Part shown: positions 48,184-56,694 of the stretch, piece by piece
Numbering within the stretch: the first letter of the stretch is position 1
How the letters are laid out: each line of letters begins with the position of its first letter
NCBI GenBank assembly: GCA_036496585.1
Contig: DASXLB010000004.1
Coordinates: forward strand, 213,273 to 277,272
Length of the DNA: 64,000 bases
Direction: 5' to 3'
Source: Vicinamibacterales bacterium
GTDB taxonomy: Bacteria > Acidobacteriota > Vicinamibacteria > Vicinamibacterales > 2-12-FULL-66-21
Translations under genes and position numbers: made by a program
Notes under the pieces: generated by a model
Told to the model about the DNA's origin: nothing
The model's input: only the letters and a program-made list of their open reading frames with translations
Database searches by the model: none

Positions 48184-48284
48184 ATGGCGGCGGCCCTCAA
48201 CGAACTCTTCGATCGTCCTGTGATTGAAGTCGAGGACGTTACCGGGCTGGCGCGCAGTACACTGGAGAGATGTCTTCTCCGTTC
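48184..48284 (+). pseudogene. possible Fic C-terminal HTH-like remnant
   Basis: From ATG 48184 the frame reads AALNELFDRPVIEVEDVTGL and then ARSTLERCLL before running into the SNF2 gene in another frame. This resembles the C-terminal winged-helix segment of Fic/DOC family proteins (pattern RPxVTVxDVAxLxGxSxxTA). There is no Fic core upstream, so it would be a decayed fragment; chance similarity is also possible. Confidence 0.25.
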
Positions 48285-51200
48285 CCGCTCACCCGCGTGC
48301 TCGCGCGCGAGGTGGCCGGCGGGAGCCGCAGCAAGGGACGCCAGTACCACCTCGACGGCGCGGTCACCCGGATCGAGGGGGACGCATGGAGTGTCCGCGC
48401 GGTCATCCGCGGATCGCACGACTACCGCGTCCAACTCACCCGCCGCGGCGACGATTTCACCGCCGCTTGCGAATGCGCTTATTTCGTGGAGCGCGGAATC
48501 TGCAAACACATCTGGGCGACGCTGCTCGAGGCCGAGCGGCGCGGACTCCTGATGGGCGGCGGCCGCATCAGCGACGAGGCAATACTGCGGGCAGCTGATC
48601 TCGACCCGGACGCCGACCCCGAGTTCGGCCTTCCGGCCCCCCGACGCGCCGAATCGCCCCAACCCTGGGAGCGGTTTCTCAACGAGTTCTCCCGCAACCT
48701 CAGCTCGACCACGCGCCCGACCCGCGCCTCGAAGTTCGCCGACGCGCAGCTGATCTACGCGATCGATCGGGCCGCGACCCTGGCCACCGGGATCGTGGCC
48801 ATCGACTTGATGACGCGAACCCGACGCAAGACGGGGGACTGGGCGAAGCCGAAGCCGGCGCAGATTTCGATCGGCGACCTCGAGGACATGACCGACCCCG
48901 GCGATCGCGAGATCCTGCCGCAGCTGGTCGGCGCGCTCGATACCTATGGCGCGTATGCAGACTTCGGGCGGTCCTCGTTCCGTCTGACGGGCCCGCTGCT
49001 CGACCGGCTGCTGCCGGCGATCGTGCGCACCGGTCGCGCCGTGCTGCGGCTGCAGCGGCAGCCCGAGGAATACCAGGCGCTCGAATGGGACGACGGCCCC
49101 ACCTGGCTCTTTCGCCTGGACATCGTCCACGGCACGCGCGACGAGAGCTTTTCAATCGACGGGGCGCTGGTGCGCGGAGACGAGCGGCTGACGATCCGCG
49201 AGCCGTCGATGGTGCTGGCGGCCGGGTATCTGGTTCATCGCGGGCGTGTCGCCCGGCTCGACACCGGTGGCGCGTTCGCCTGGCTGGCGCAGCTGCGCGG
49301 CTCTGGAGAGGTCACGATTCCCCCCGACGCGACGGGCCGCCTGGTGGACGTGCTGGCGCGGTCCGGGGTCGACCCGTCCGAGCTGCCGCCGGAGCTGCAG
49401 TTCGAGATCGTCGCGAGCCGGCCGAAGCCGTCGGTCAGCGTTCGCGCCGATCCGCAACGGGACGCGATGGCGTCGCTGAATGCGGCGGTCACCTTCGACT
49501 ACGGCGGCCTTCGCGTCTCGCCGGAGATGCCGGGAAGTGTCTACGACCAGGAGCGCAGGCGCCTGGTGCGGCGCGACACCGCGTTCGAGCAGCAGGCCCT
49601 GGCGCAGCTCGGGCCGGCCGGGTTCGCGCGGCACTGGGACTATCTCGCCGCGCGCCAGGGGTACGCGATCTCGCCGGCGATGCTCGGTCACGCCGTGCGG
49701 ACGCTGGTGCCGCTCGGCTGGCGGATCGAGGCGGAAGGCCGAGCCTTCAGGCCGGCGCAGCGGATGACCTCCGAGGTCAAATCGGGGATCGACTGGTTCG
49801 AGCTTCACGGCACGGTCGACTTCGGCGAAGGCCTCACGGCGCCGCTGCCGCGCCTGCTTGAAGCGATGCGCGCCGGGCGCTCGACGGTGACGCTGGACGA
49901 TGGCAGCGAAGGGATGGTCCCGGACGAATGGCTCCTCCGCTTCGCCGGAATCGCCAGCGCCGGCGAGGCGTCGGGCGATCATGTCCGGTTCCGCGGCTCG
50001 CAGGCGGCGCTGCTCGACGCCGCGCTCGCCGATCTGCCCGCCGTCGACATGGACGAGCGCTTCGTCCGCGCCCGCGACGAGCTGTCGACGTTCGGCGGAC
50101 TCACCCCGCTCGATCCGGCGAAGTCGTTCAACGGCCGACTGCGCGACTATCAGCGCGACGCGCTGGGGTGGCTGGCGTTCCTGAGGCGCTTCGGCTTCGG
50201 CGGGTGTCTCGCTGACGACATGGGGCTGGGGAAGACGGTGATGGTACTCGCCTGGCTCGATCGGCTGCGGGCCTCGCGCGAGCTGCGCGGCCCCTCGCTC
50301 GTGGTCGTGCCGAGGTCGGTGCTGTTCAACTGGGTGGAAGAGGCGAGGCGCTTCGCGCCGCAGCTCACGGTGCTCGACTTCAGCGGCGCCGGCCGCACAC
50401 TCGACGCCGTGTCGCGTCATCACGTGGTGCTGACCACCTATGGGACGCTGCGGCGCGATGCGCTGCTGCTCAAGGACGTGTCGTTCGACTACGCGGTGCT
50501 CGACGAAGCGCAGGCGATCAAGAACGCGGCGACCGCGGCCGCGAAGGCGGCGCGGCTGGTGCGCGCCTCGAACCGACTGGCGCTGAGCGGCACGCCGATC
50601 GAGAACCATCTGGGCGAGCTGTGGAGCCTGTTCGAGTTCCTCAATCCCGGCCTGCTCGGCAGCTCCTCGGCGTTCGCCCGGCACGGGTCGGCGGCCTCGC
50701 GCCGGGACCCGAAGTCGGTCGACGTGCTCGCCCGAGGCGTGCGTCCGTTCATCCTGCGCCGCACCAAGACGCAGGTGGCGCCGGAGCTGCCCCCCCGCAC
50801 CGAGCTGACCATCCGCTGCGAGCTGTCCCGGCCCCAGCGCGAGCTCTACGACGAGCTGCGCGACCACTATCGATCGACGCTGCTGTCGCGCATTGCCCGC
50901 GACGGTATCCAGCGGTCGAAAATTCACGTCCTCGAGGCGCTGCTGCGCCTGCGGCAGGCGGCCTGTCATCCGGGGCTCGTCGATCCGGCGCGCGCCGGCG
51001 ATCCCTCGGCCAAGTTCGATGCCCTGGTGCCGCAGCTCGCCGAAGTGATCGACGAGCGGCACAAGTGTCTCGTCTTCTCGCAGTTCACCAGCCTGCTGGC
51101 GCTGCTCAGGACGCGTCTCGACGCGGAGGGCTTCCGCTACGAGTATCTCGACGGGCGCACGCGCGATCGCGAAGCGCCGGTGCGCCGGTTCCAGGAGGAC

Positions 51201-51512
51201 CCTGACACGCGGCTCTTTCTCATCAGCCTGAAGGCGGGAGGGCTCGGCCTCAACCTGACCGCGGCGGAATACGTGTACCTGCTGGACCCGTGGTGGAATC
51301 CGGCGGTCGAGGCGCAGGCGATCGACCGCGCGCACCGCATCGGCCAGACGCGGCACGTCTTCGCCTACCGCCTGCTGGCGGTCGGCACGGTCGAAGACAA
51401 GATCATCGAGCTGCAGGGGACCAAGCGCGACCTCGCCGACGCCATCGTCCGTGCCGACGAAGGGCTGCTCCGGTCTCTGAGCCGGGAGGACCTCGAGATC
51501 CTGCTCGAGTGA
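48270..51512 (+). CDS. SNF2-family ATPase with N-terminal SWIM zinc finger
   Basis: This 1080-residue DNA-dependent ATPase has a TACACT hexamer 6 nt before the ATG. A SWIM zinc finger has C67-x-C69 and C78-x-H80 (CECAYFVERGICKH). A ~500-residue family-specific region precedes the SNF2 core: ADDMGLGKT with K655, DEAQ in AVLDEAQAIKNAAT (D745), SGTPIENHLGELWSL, then helicase C motifs VFSQFTSLLALL, LISLKAGGLGLNL and the arginine-finger region DRAHRIGQTRHV. Bacterial SWIM-SNF2 proteins are thought to remodel protein-DNA or RNA polymerase complexes, like RapA relatives. No restriction or defence partner is adjacent. Confidence 0.9.
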   Translation: MSSPFPLTRVLAREVAGGSRSKGRQYHLDGAVTRIEGDAWSVRAVIRGSHDYRVQLTRRGDDFTAACECAYFVERGICKHIWATLLEAERRGLLMGGGRISDEAILRAADLDPDADPEFGLPAPRRAESPQPWERFLNEFSRNLSSTTRPTRASKFADAQLIYAIDRAATLATGIVAIDLMTRTRRKTGDWAKPKPAQISIGDLEDMTDPGDREILPQLVGALDTYGAYADFGRSSFRLTGPLLDRLLPAIVRTGRAVLRLQRQPEEYQALEWDDGPTWLFRLDIVHGTRDESFSIDGALVRGDERLTIREPSMVLAAGYLVHRGRVARLDTGGAFAWLAQLRGSGEVTIPPDATGRLVDVLARSGVDPSELPPELQFEIVASRPKPSVSVRADPQRDAMASLNAAVTFDYGGLRVSPEMPGSVYDQERRRLVRRDTAFEQQALAQLGPAGFARHWDYLAARQGYAISPAMLGHAVRTLVPLGWRIEAEGRAFRPAQRMTSEVKSGIDWFELHGTVDFGEGLTAPLPRLLEAMRAGRSTVTLDDGSEGMVPDEWLLRFAGIASAGEASGDHVRFRGSQAALLDAALADLPAVDMDERFVRARDELSTFGGLTPLDPAKSFNGRLRDYQRDALGWLAFLRRFGFGGCLADDMGLGKTVMVLAWLDRLRASRELRGPSLVVVPRSVLFNWVEEARRFAPQLTVLDFSGAGRTLDAVSRHHVVLTTYGTLRRDALLLKDVSFDYAVLDEAQAIKNAATAAAKAARLVRASNRLALSGTPIENHLGELWSLFEFLNPGLLGSSSAFARHGSAASRRDPKSVDVLARGVRPFILRRTKTQVAPELPPRTELTIRCELSRPQRELYDELRDHYRSTLLSRIARDGIQRSKIHVLEALLRLRQAACHPGLVDPARAGDPSAKFDALVPQLAEVIDERHKCLVFSQFTSLLALLRTRLDAEGFRYEYLDGRTRDREAPVRRFQEDPDTRLFLISLKAGGLGLNLTAAEYVYLLDPWWNPAVEAQAIDRAHRIGQTRHVFAYRLLAVGTVEDKIIELQGTKRDLADAIVRADEGLLRSLSREDLEILLE

Positions 51513-51721
51513 TGGCTTCCGCGTTCATCTCTGCCATCCGCGCCCCGAATTCAACCAGCCCGTCTCCCTTCTTCCTCCTCGATGTGGTGCTCGCCCGTTG
51601 CTCGGCGGCGGGCGACGCCTCGTAGCGCTCCCTGACGATCAGATCGGCCACCTGGTGACCGGAGTGTCGATTGCAGTGGCACGACGCCGTTCCCTGTAAC
51701 CCGTTGAAGGAGTGTGGCGTC

Positions 51722-52171
51722 ATGCAGTTCCTGCGCGTTGTGTTCATGGCGGCAATGGCAGCAATCGCTGTCCCGCAGCATCTGTCGGGTCCCGACGTGG
51801 TGGCGGTGCAAGGCGTCGTCGACGGCAACACGGTGGTGCTCGCGACCTATGGGCACGTGCGCCTCGCTGGGATCCATGCGCCGCGGATTGCCCGCCGCGG
51901 CTTCGACGGAGAACCGTTCGCCCGCGAAGCGAGTGCGCGGCTCGAGGGCCTCGTCGGCCGGCGGTTCGTGCGTCTGGAATTCCCGTCGGCGACCTCGCGG
52001 GCCAGTGCCTGGGTGGTGCTGGACGATGGAACGTTCGTCAACGCGCTGCTGGTCGCTGAGGGCCTGGCGCGGGTGTCGGGCAGACCTGGCGGGCCGCGCG
52101 GCGAGGAACTCGCGCGGGCGCAAGCGCGTGCGCAGCAGGCTCGCGTCGGAATCTGGAGTGGGCGGCCCTGA
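51722..52171 (+). CDS. exported SNase-fold (thermonuclease-like) protein lacking key acidic residues
   Basis: This 149-residue protein starts at ATG 51722 with AAGGAG upstream; the N-terminus is a signal segment (FLRVVFMAAMAAIAVP). The staphylococcal-nuclease OB fold is recognisable: VVAVQGVVDGNTVVL, VRLAGIHAPRIA, then DDGTFVNALLVAEGLARVSG and RAQQARVGIWSG. The normal IDAPE reads IHAPR (H52, R55), so the Ca-binding Asp and the general-base Glu are missing, while the Arg of VRL and the Arg in SRASAW remain. Nuclease activity is doubtful; it may bind nucleic acid or protein. Confidence 0.75.
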   Translation: MQFLRVVFMAAMAAIAVPQHLSGPDVVAVQGVVDGNTVVLATYGHVRLAGIHAPRIARRGFDGEPFAREASARLEGLVGRRFVRLEFPSATSRASAWVVLDDGTFVNALLVAEGLARVSGRPGGPRGEELARAQARAQQARVGIWSGRP

Positions 52172-52273
52172 CCGCGGGGTTCCGAGTGATACACGCCCGC
52201 GGCAGGGACGGCCTTTTGTCGGGACGAAGCGTCTTACCCTGGATGGCGCGGCCGCGGCGGATCCGTGGACCGA

Positions 52274-52279
52274 TATAAT
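52274..52279 (+). promoter_or_regulatory. consensus -10 hexamer upstream of the barrel gene
   Basis: A perfect TATAAT lies 18 nt before ATG 52298, which also has a GAAGGAGAG ribosome site. Transcription would begin a few bases before the ribosome site, giving a very short leader. Confidence 0.5.
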
Positions 52280-52297
52280 CGACGCGAAGGAGAGTGG

Positions 52298-53332
52298 ATG
52301 GGCATTCCGTGGAGGATTGTCGCGACGACGGCCGCAGCAGTGATCGCGGGGGCTGGAGCGGTGTCGGCGCAGACGGTGTACGTGCGTCATGCCCCGGCGG
52401 GCAGCCAGGTCGAGGTCGTGGCCAACGCCGCGTCCGCCGGCACCACCGCCGTCGACGCCGACGGCGAAGCGAAGGTCTCCTTCTCGCTTCCGGCCGGCAT
52501 CACCGAGATGGACGCGAACATCTTCGTGGATACCTGCGGCACGCTGCGCAAGGTGGTGATCGTCGATCGCGCGCGCCAGCCGGCGGCCGTGGCCGAAGGC
52601 TGCGACCGCCGCGAGATTGCGGGCATCTACTGGGTGCGGCCGGTCAACACGATCGTGGTCGACGTGGGCGGCGTGGCTCCCTCGTTGCTGCTGGTCCGTG
52701 GCAGCTACACGCCGCCCAAGCCGACGGCGGAGGGTGACGAGAACAGCGGCACTCCCAGCCGCCCGCTGCCGAAGGGACTTCTGATGTTCGCGGGCGGGGC
52801 CTTCACCAGTTTCGGCAACACCGGCGATCTGTTCTGCGGCAACGCGACGCCCTGCAGCCAGACGTCGCACGGGTTGACGTACAACTTCGGCGCCACGCTC
52901 TGGTTGACCCGGTTCGTCGGCATCGAGGGCTCGTACATCCGCCCGCACGAAGTCACGGCGTCGGGCGGCGACACGTTCAAATTCAACAGTACGCTCGACA
53001 GCGACGTGTGGACGATCCTGGGCAAGCTTGGCGCGCAGGCGGGCGTGGTCCGCATTTACGGCCAGGGCGGCGTGAACTACCACGAGGCGACCAACACCAC
53101 GGCCGAGACGATCGACGTCGCGGCGCAGACCTTTCAGTACAAGACCAAGGGCTGGAGCTGGGTTTTCGGTGGCGGGATGGAAGCGTGGATCGGTCAGAAG
53201 CAGCGGCTGGCCGTCTTCGGCGACGCGGGGATCATGCGGATCAAGGGGGACGCCGAAAGCGGCGGTGAAGCGATGATTGACGATCGGCTGAGATACGTGT
53301 CAGTGGGCGTCAAGGTCCGGCTGGGCCGGTAA
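52298..53332 (+). CDS. exported outer-membrane beta-barrel-like protein
   Basis: This 344-residue protein has a signal peptide of about 25 residues (IVATTAAAVIAGAGAVSAQ) and a sandwich-like N-terminal domain (about 26-140). A C-terminal ~190 residues have alternating strands, such as GLTYNFGATLWLTRFVGIEG, WVFGGGMEAWIGQKQRLAVF and the final strand LRYVSVGVKVRLGR. The last strand, ending in an aromatic/polar alternation, fits an OmpA/OprF-like small barrel. Specific function unknown. Convergent to an FKBP gene, with a hairpin between them. Confidence 0.7.
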   Translation: MGIPWRIVATTAAAVIAGAGAVSAQTVYVRHAPAGSQVEVVANAASAGTTAVDADGEAKVSFSLPAGITEMDANIFVDTCGTLRKVVIVDRARQPAAVAEGCDRREIAGIYWVRPVNTIVVDVGGVAPSLLLVRGSYTPPKPTAEGDENSGTPSRPLPKGLLMFAGGAFTSFGNTGDLFCGNATPCSQTSHGLTYNFGATLWLTRFVGIEGSYIRPHEVTASGGDTFKFNSTLDSDVWTILGKLGAQAGVVRIYGQGGVNYHEATNTTAETIDVAAQTFQYKTKGWSWVFGGGMEAWIGQKQRLAVFGDAGIMRIKGDAESGGEAMIDDRLRYVSVGVKVRLGR

Positions 53333-53337
53333 GCCCC

Positions 53338-53354
53338 GCGGCGCGGTGCGCCGC
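53338..53354. terminator. bidirectional hairpin between convergent genes
   Basis: GCGGCGC (53338-53344) and GCGCCGC (53348-53354) form a perfect 7-bp stem with a GGT loop, exactly in the 26-bp gap between the barrel gene and the FKBP gene stops. It could serve both directions. Confidence 0.55.
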
Positions 53355-53358
53355 CCGC

Positions 53359-53802
53359 TCACGAGCAGCCGGCCGCGGGGCACGTGCCCAACAGCTCGAC
53401 GTCGAACACCAGGGTCGAATACGCCGGAATGGAAGAGTTGCGAATCCCGCCGTAGGCGAGCGACGGCGGAACGACGAGGCGCCGGATCCCGCCGACTTTC
53501 ATGCCGACCAGTCCCTGGTCCCATCCCGCAATCACCGACGCGGTCCCCAGCGTGAACACGAACGGCGTCTTGCCGTTGCTCGTGTCGAACAGCAGTCCCT
53601 TGGTGTCGGGCTTCGAAGTGTCGTAGAGCCAGCCGGTGTAATTGACCGTGAGGATGTTTCCGCTGACCGCCACGTCGCCGGTGCCGAGCAGGAGATCGAT
53701 CTGGCTGTAGGGAGCGGTCGAGGACGGACTGGTGACGGACTGGCCGCACGCCGCGCTCAACCCACAGGCCGCTATGACGCCGGCGGCAACGACGAGCCTC
53801 AT
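53359..53802 (-). CDS. FKBP-type peptidyl-prolyl isomerase lipoprotein (copy A)
   Basis: This 147-residue protein has an N-terminal lipoprotein-like signal with possible lipobox IAAC (C13), or a later Cys in SAACG. The FKBP fold is complete: VNYTGWLYD, FDTS, VIAGWDQGLVGMKVGGIRRL, VPPSLAYG and LVFDVELL. It would catalyse prolyl isomerisation in the periplasm and help fold exported proteins. A TATAGT hexamer lies 6 nt before the ATG, suggesting a leaderless transcript. It is divergent from the dynamin-like gene, with 50 bp between them. Confidence 0.88.
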   Translation of the reverse strand: MRLVVAAGVIAACGLSAACGQSVTSPSSTAPYSQIDLLLGTGDVAVSGNILTVNYTGWLYDTSKPDTKGLLFDTSNGKTPFVFTLGTASVIAGWDQGLVGMKVGGIRRLVVPPSLAYGGIRNSSIPAYSTLVFDVELLGTCPAAGCS

Positions 53803-53852
53803 GCGTCCACTATAACGCGATCTGGCGCGCATCCTGCACCGTCGGGGCCGTT

Positions 53853-55535
53853 GTGGCGCTGCAGTGGCTACTCGGGCCTGCCGAGCAGGAGCTGTTACGC
53901 GAGGAGCGTCGGATTCTCGGCGACCTTCGCGCCAGCCTGATCAGGTTCAACGCCAGCGACGAGAGCCTGGCGCCGCTCGAACGCTCGATCGAACAGCTCG
54001 ACGAACTGTTCCTGCTGGTCGTGGTCGGCGAATTCAACGCCGGCAAGAGCGCGGTCATCAACGCGCTCGCCGGGGAACGGCTGGTCGAGGAGGGTGTGAC
54101 CCCGACGACCGCCCGGGTGACCCCCGTCCGCTACGGCGACATGCAGATCGTCGACACGCCGGGCACCAACGCCGTCCTTCGCGAGCACGAGCAGATCACG
54201 ACCCGCTTCGTGCCGCGGGCGGATCTCGTCCTGTTCGTCACCTCCGCCGACCGGCCGTTCACCGAGACCGAGCGCGCCTTCCTCGAGCAGATCGCCGAGT
54301 GGGGCAAGAAGGTCGTGATCGTCATCAACAAGATCGACATCCTCGCGGGGGAGAAGGAGGTCGGCGAGGTCCGCGCCTACGTCGCCGGGAACGCGCGGCG
54401 GTGGCTCGGCGTCACGCCCGAGATCTTTGCGGTCAGCGCGCGCGCCGCGTTCCGTGGCAGGAGCGGCGAACCGCACCTCTGGTCGTCGAGCGGCTTCGCG
54501 GCGCTCGAGGACTACATCCGCGGGTCGCTCGACTCCGTTGCACGCACCCGTCTCAAGCTGCTCAATCCGATTGGCGTTGGCGCGGCCCTGATCGAGCGCT
54601 ACGTGACGTCGACGCACGAGCGCCTCCAGGCGCTCACCGAGGACGTCACCGTCATCGACGACGTCGAGCAGCAGCTCGCCGCCTACGAGCGTGACATGCT
54701 CCACGACATCGGCGCGCGCCTGGCCGTGATCGACAACGTGCTGCTCGAGATGGAGCGCCGCGGCGATGACTACTTCGACGACACCATCCGGATCGGACGC
54801 GTCCTGGATCTGCTGAACCGGTCGCGAGTACAGGAGGGGTTCGAGCGGCAGGTCGTCGCCGACGCGCCGCAGCAGATAGAGGCGCGCGTCCACGAGCTGA
54901 TTGACTGGCTGGTCGAAGCCGATTTCCGGCAGTGGCAGCGCATCACCCGCCATCTCTCCGCGCGCCGCCGCGCCTTCCAGGATCGCCTCGTCGTTGCGCC
55001 CGAGGACGAGGAAGCCCGTCCATTTCACGATCAGCGGCGCCGCATGGTCGAGAGCGTCGGCGGCGCCGCGCAGCGGGTCGTCGAGGGCTACGACCGCCGG
55101 CGGGAGGCAAGCCAGCTCGCCGACGGCGCGCGCAACGCGGTGGCCGCGGCGGCGGCGGCCGGCGCGGGCGCGGTCGGGCTCGGCACCCTGGTGACGGTGG
55201 CTGCCAGCACGGCCGCGGCCGACGTCACGGGGATCCTGCTGGCCGGAGTGATCGCGGCGCTCGGGCTGTTCATCATCCCGGCGCGGCGCGCGCGGGCCAA
55301 GGTGCAGATGCGCAACCGGATCGCCGGCGTTCGGGCCAGCCTGTCGGACGCGCTGACGTCGCGCTTCCGCGAAGAAATCGAGCACAGCGCGGCGCGAATG
55401 CGGGAGGGGATCGCTCCCTACACGCGGCTCATACGGTCCGAAAGGGACAAGCTGCGGGATACAGAGGCGCGGCTGGGCCAGCTGCGGGCCGCGGTGGCGG
55501 GCCTGCGCGACCGGGTGGATCAGCTCGCGGCCTGA
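53853..55535 (+). CDS. bacterial dynamin-like GTPase
   Basis: This 560-residue protein uses a GTG start at 53853. GTPase motifs are G1 GEFNAGKSAV, a G2 Thr in GVTPTTARVTPV, G3 DTPG in IVDTPGTNAV and G4 NKID in IVINKIDIL. A helical stalk region follows (about 270-430). A paired hydrophobic hairpin near residues 430-475 (VGLGTLVTVAASTAAA and GILLAGVIAALGLFII) would be the membrane paddle, and a coiled-coil tail ends the protein. Bacterial dynamins remodel or repair membranes after stress and can act in phage resistance. It is a single copy, without the usual second DLP partner. Confidence 0.85.
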   Translation: MALQWLLGPAEQELLREERRILGDLRASLIRFNASDESLAPLERSIEQLDELFLLVVVGEFNAGKSAVINALAGERLVEEGVTPTTARVTPVRYGDMQIVDTPGTNAVLREHEQITTRFVPRADLVLFVTSADRPFTETERAFLEQIAEWGKKVVIVINKIDILAGEKEVGEVRAYVAGNARRWLGVTPEIFAVSARAAFRGRSGEPHLWSSSGFAALEDYIRGSLDSVARTRLKLLNPIGVGAALIERYVTSTHERLQALTEDVTVIDDVEQQLAAYERDMLHDIGARLAVIDNVLLEMERRGDDYFDDTIRIGRVLDLLNRSRVQEGFERQVVADAPQQIEARVHELIDWLVEADFRQWQRITRHLSARRRAFQDRLVVAPEDEEARPFHDQRRRMVESVGGAAQRVVEGYDRRREASQLADGARNAVAAAAAAGAGAVGLGTLVTVAASTAAADVTGILLAGVIAALGLFIIPARRARAKVQMRNRIAGVRASLSDALTSRFREEIEHSAARMREGIAPYTRLIRSERDKLRDTEARLGQLRAAVAGLRDRVDQLAA

Positions 55536-55557
55536 GGCCTCCGGAAAACGTTTCTGC

Positions 55558-55575
55558 AAACCTCCCGCAGGTTTT
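55558..55575 (+). terminator. possible terminator after the dynamin gene
   Basis: AAACCT (55558-55563) pairs with AGGTTT (55569-55574) around CCCGC, followed by T and AT-rich sequence. It lies 22 nt past the dynamin stop and just before the ribosome site of the 54-residue protein, so it might instead attenuate that gene. Confidence 0.45.
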
Positions 55576-55591
55576 ATCCGTCTGAGAGGCT

Positions 55592-55756
55592 ATGAGTTTC
55601 CTCCAGAAGCTGTTTAGGAAAAAGGCCGAGCCGAAGCAGCGCATCCACGTCTGCGTGGAGTGCGGGATGCCCGTGGCCGAGCACAAGGAATGGTGCAGCA
55701 TTCTCAGAGGCCAGCGCGAGTTGGCGGCCAAGGCCGTCAAACAGCAGCCAGCCTGA
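55592..55756 (+). CDS. 54-residue zinc-ribbon-like microprotein
   Basis: This short frame (ATG 55592, stop TGA 55754-55756) has GAGAGG at 55583-55588. It encodes MSFLQKLFRKKAEPKQRIHV and then CVECGMPVAEHKEWCSIL. C21-x2-C24 with H31 and C35 could bind zinc, and the flanks are basic and Gln-rich. No named family is recognised. The amphipathic N-terminus (FLQKLFRKK) could touch membranes. It lies downstream of the dynamin gene, and co-transcription is possible. Confidence 0.65.
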   Translation: MSFLQKLFRKKAEPKQRIHVCVECGMPVAEHKEWCSILRGQRELAAKAVKQQPA

Positions 55757-55865
55757 CCTCTCCAGGTGACATCGCTCGGCGCCGGGTGTGTCCCGATTCG
55801 ATAGGCCTCCACCTCCGCCGCCAAACCCCGCGCCTCTCCAGGACGGGACGTTATAATCGCTGGCC

Positions 55866-56666
55866 ATGCGAGCACAGTGGATCCGCATCGTGCTGTTCGC
55901 CGGAGTCGCGGCAGGGATCGCCGCGGCGGGGCTGGACGGTCTGTCGCAACTCGGGCTGACGCCAGAGGCGGCCAAGGAAGCCATCGGCAGCATCATCACC
56001 GGCGGCGTCAACGACCCGGCACTGCCGTCGAAGGCCTTTAAAATGCTGCCGCCGGCCGCGCGCGCGCAGGCGGTCACGTCGGCGGCGGGATGGGTGAAGG
56101 CGTACGCCGCCACGCCGGATTTCAAGAAGCAGTACACGCAGGTCCGGCAGAGTCACCGACCCGAGGCGCCGACCTGGGACACGACGCCCGAACAGGAACA
56201 GCAGAAGCAGGACGACGAGCAGAACAAGCAGTTCGCGGAATCGACGAAGGCGCTCGCCAGCCTCCCGGCGGAACAGCGCAAGCAGATCGAAGAGGCGATA
56301 AAGGGCGCAGCACAGGCGGCCGCGGCGACGAATACGCCCGAGATGCGCAAGATGCGGCTCGACGCGATCAAACAGGACCGGGCCCGCCAGACGAAGGCTT
56401 ATCAAGACGAACTCGCCGGCTGGAACCGCGACTATCCGGACGATCCGAAGCCGATCATCGTCAAGCGGTTGAAAGAGTTCCTGGCGCTGTCCGCCGACGT
56501 CGACTTCAACGCCCGTCTGAAGACCCAGGAAGGCGCGTCGACCTTCGAGAATCCCGCCTATCAGGCGAAGTCATCGCCCTGGAAAGTCTGCTACCGCGCG
56601 GGCAAGGAAGCGACCGCTGCCGCCCGCACTGCCGCCCAGACGTGGCTGAGCGAGCTCGGCGGGTGA
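55866..56666 (+). CDS. exported or membrane-anchored protein of unknown function
   Basis: This 266-residue protein starts at ATG 55866, 8 nt after a perfect TATAAT (55852-55857), with no Shine-Dalgarno sequence: a model leaderless gene. An N-terminal hydrophobic segment (IVLFAGVAAGIAAAGLDGL) is followed by a mostly helical, Gln/Lys/Glu-rich region (about 85-200; EQEQQKQDDEQNKQFAES) and a soluble C-terminal part. No domain is recognised. A periplasmic helical protein is likely. The HAD gene follows after 28 bp. Confidence 0.7.
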   Translation: MRAQWIRIVLFAGVAAGIAAAGLDGLSQLGLTPEAAKEAIGSIITGGVNDPALPSKAFKMLPPAARAQAVTSAAGWVKAYAATPDFKKQYTQVRQSHRPEAPTWDTTPEQEQQKQDDEQNKQFAESTKALASLPAEQRKQIEEAIKGAAQAAAATNTPEMRKMRLDAIKQDRARQTKAYQDELAGWNRDYPDDPKPIIVKRLKEFLALSADVDFNARLKTQEGASTFENPAYQAKSSPWKVCYRAGKEATAAARTAAQTWLSELGG

Positions 56667-56694
56667 TAGCGGCTGACACGGGCCGCGCCGCCAT

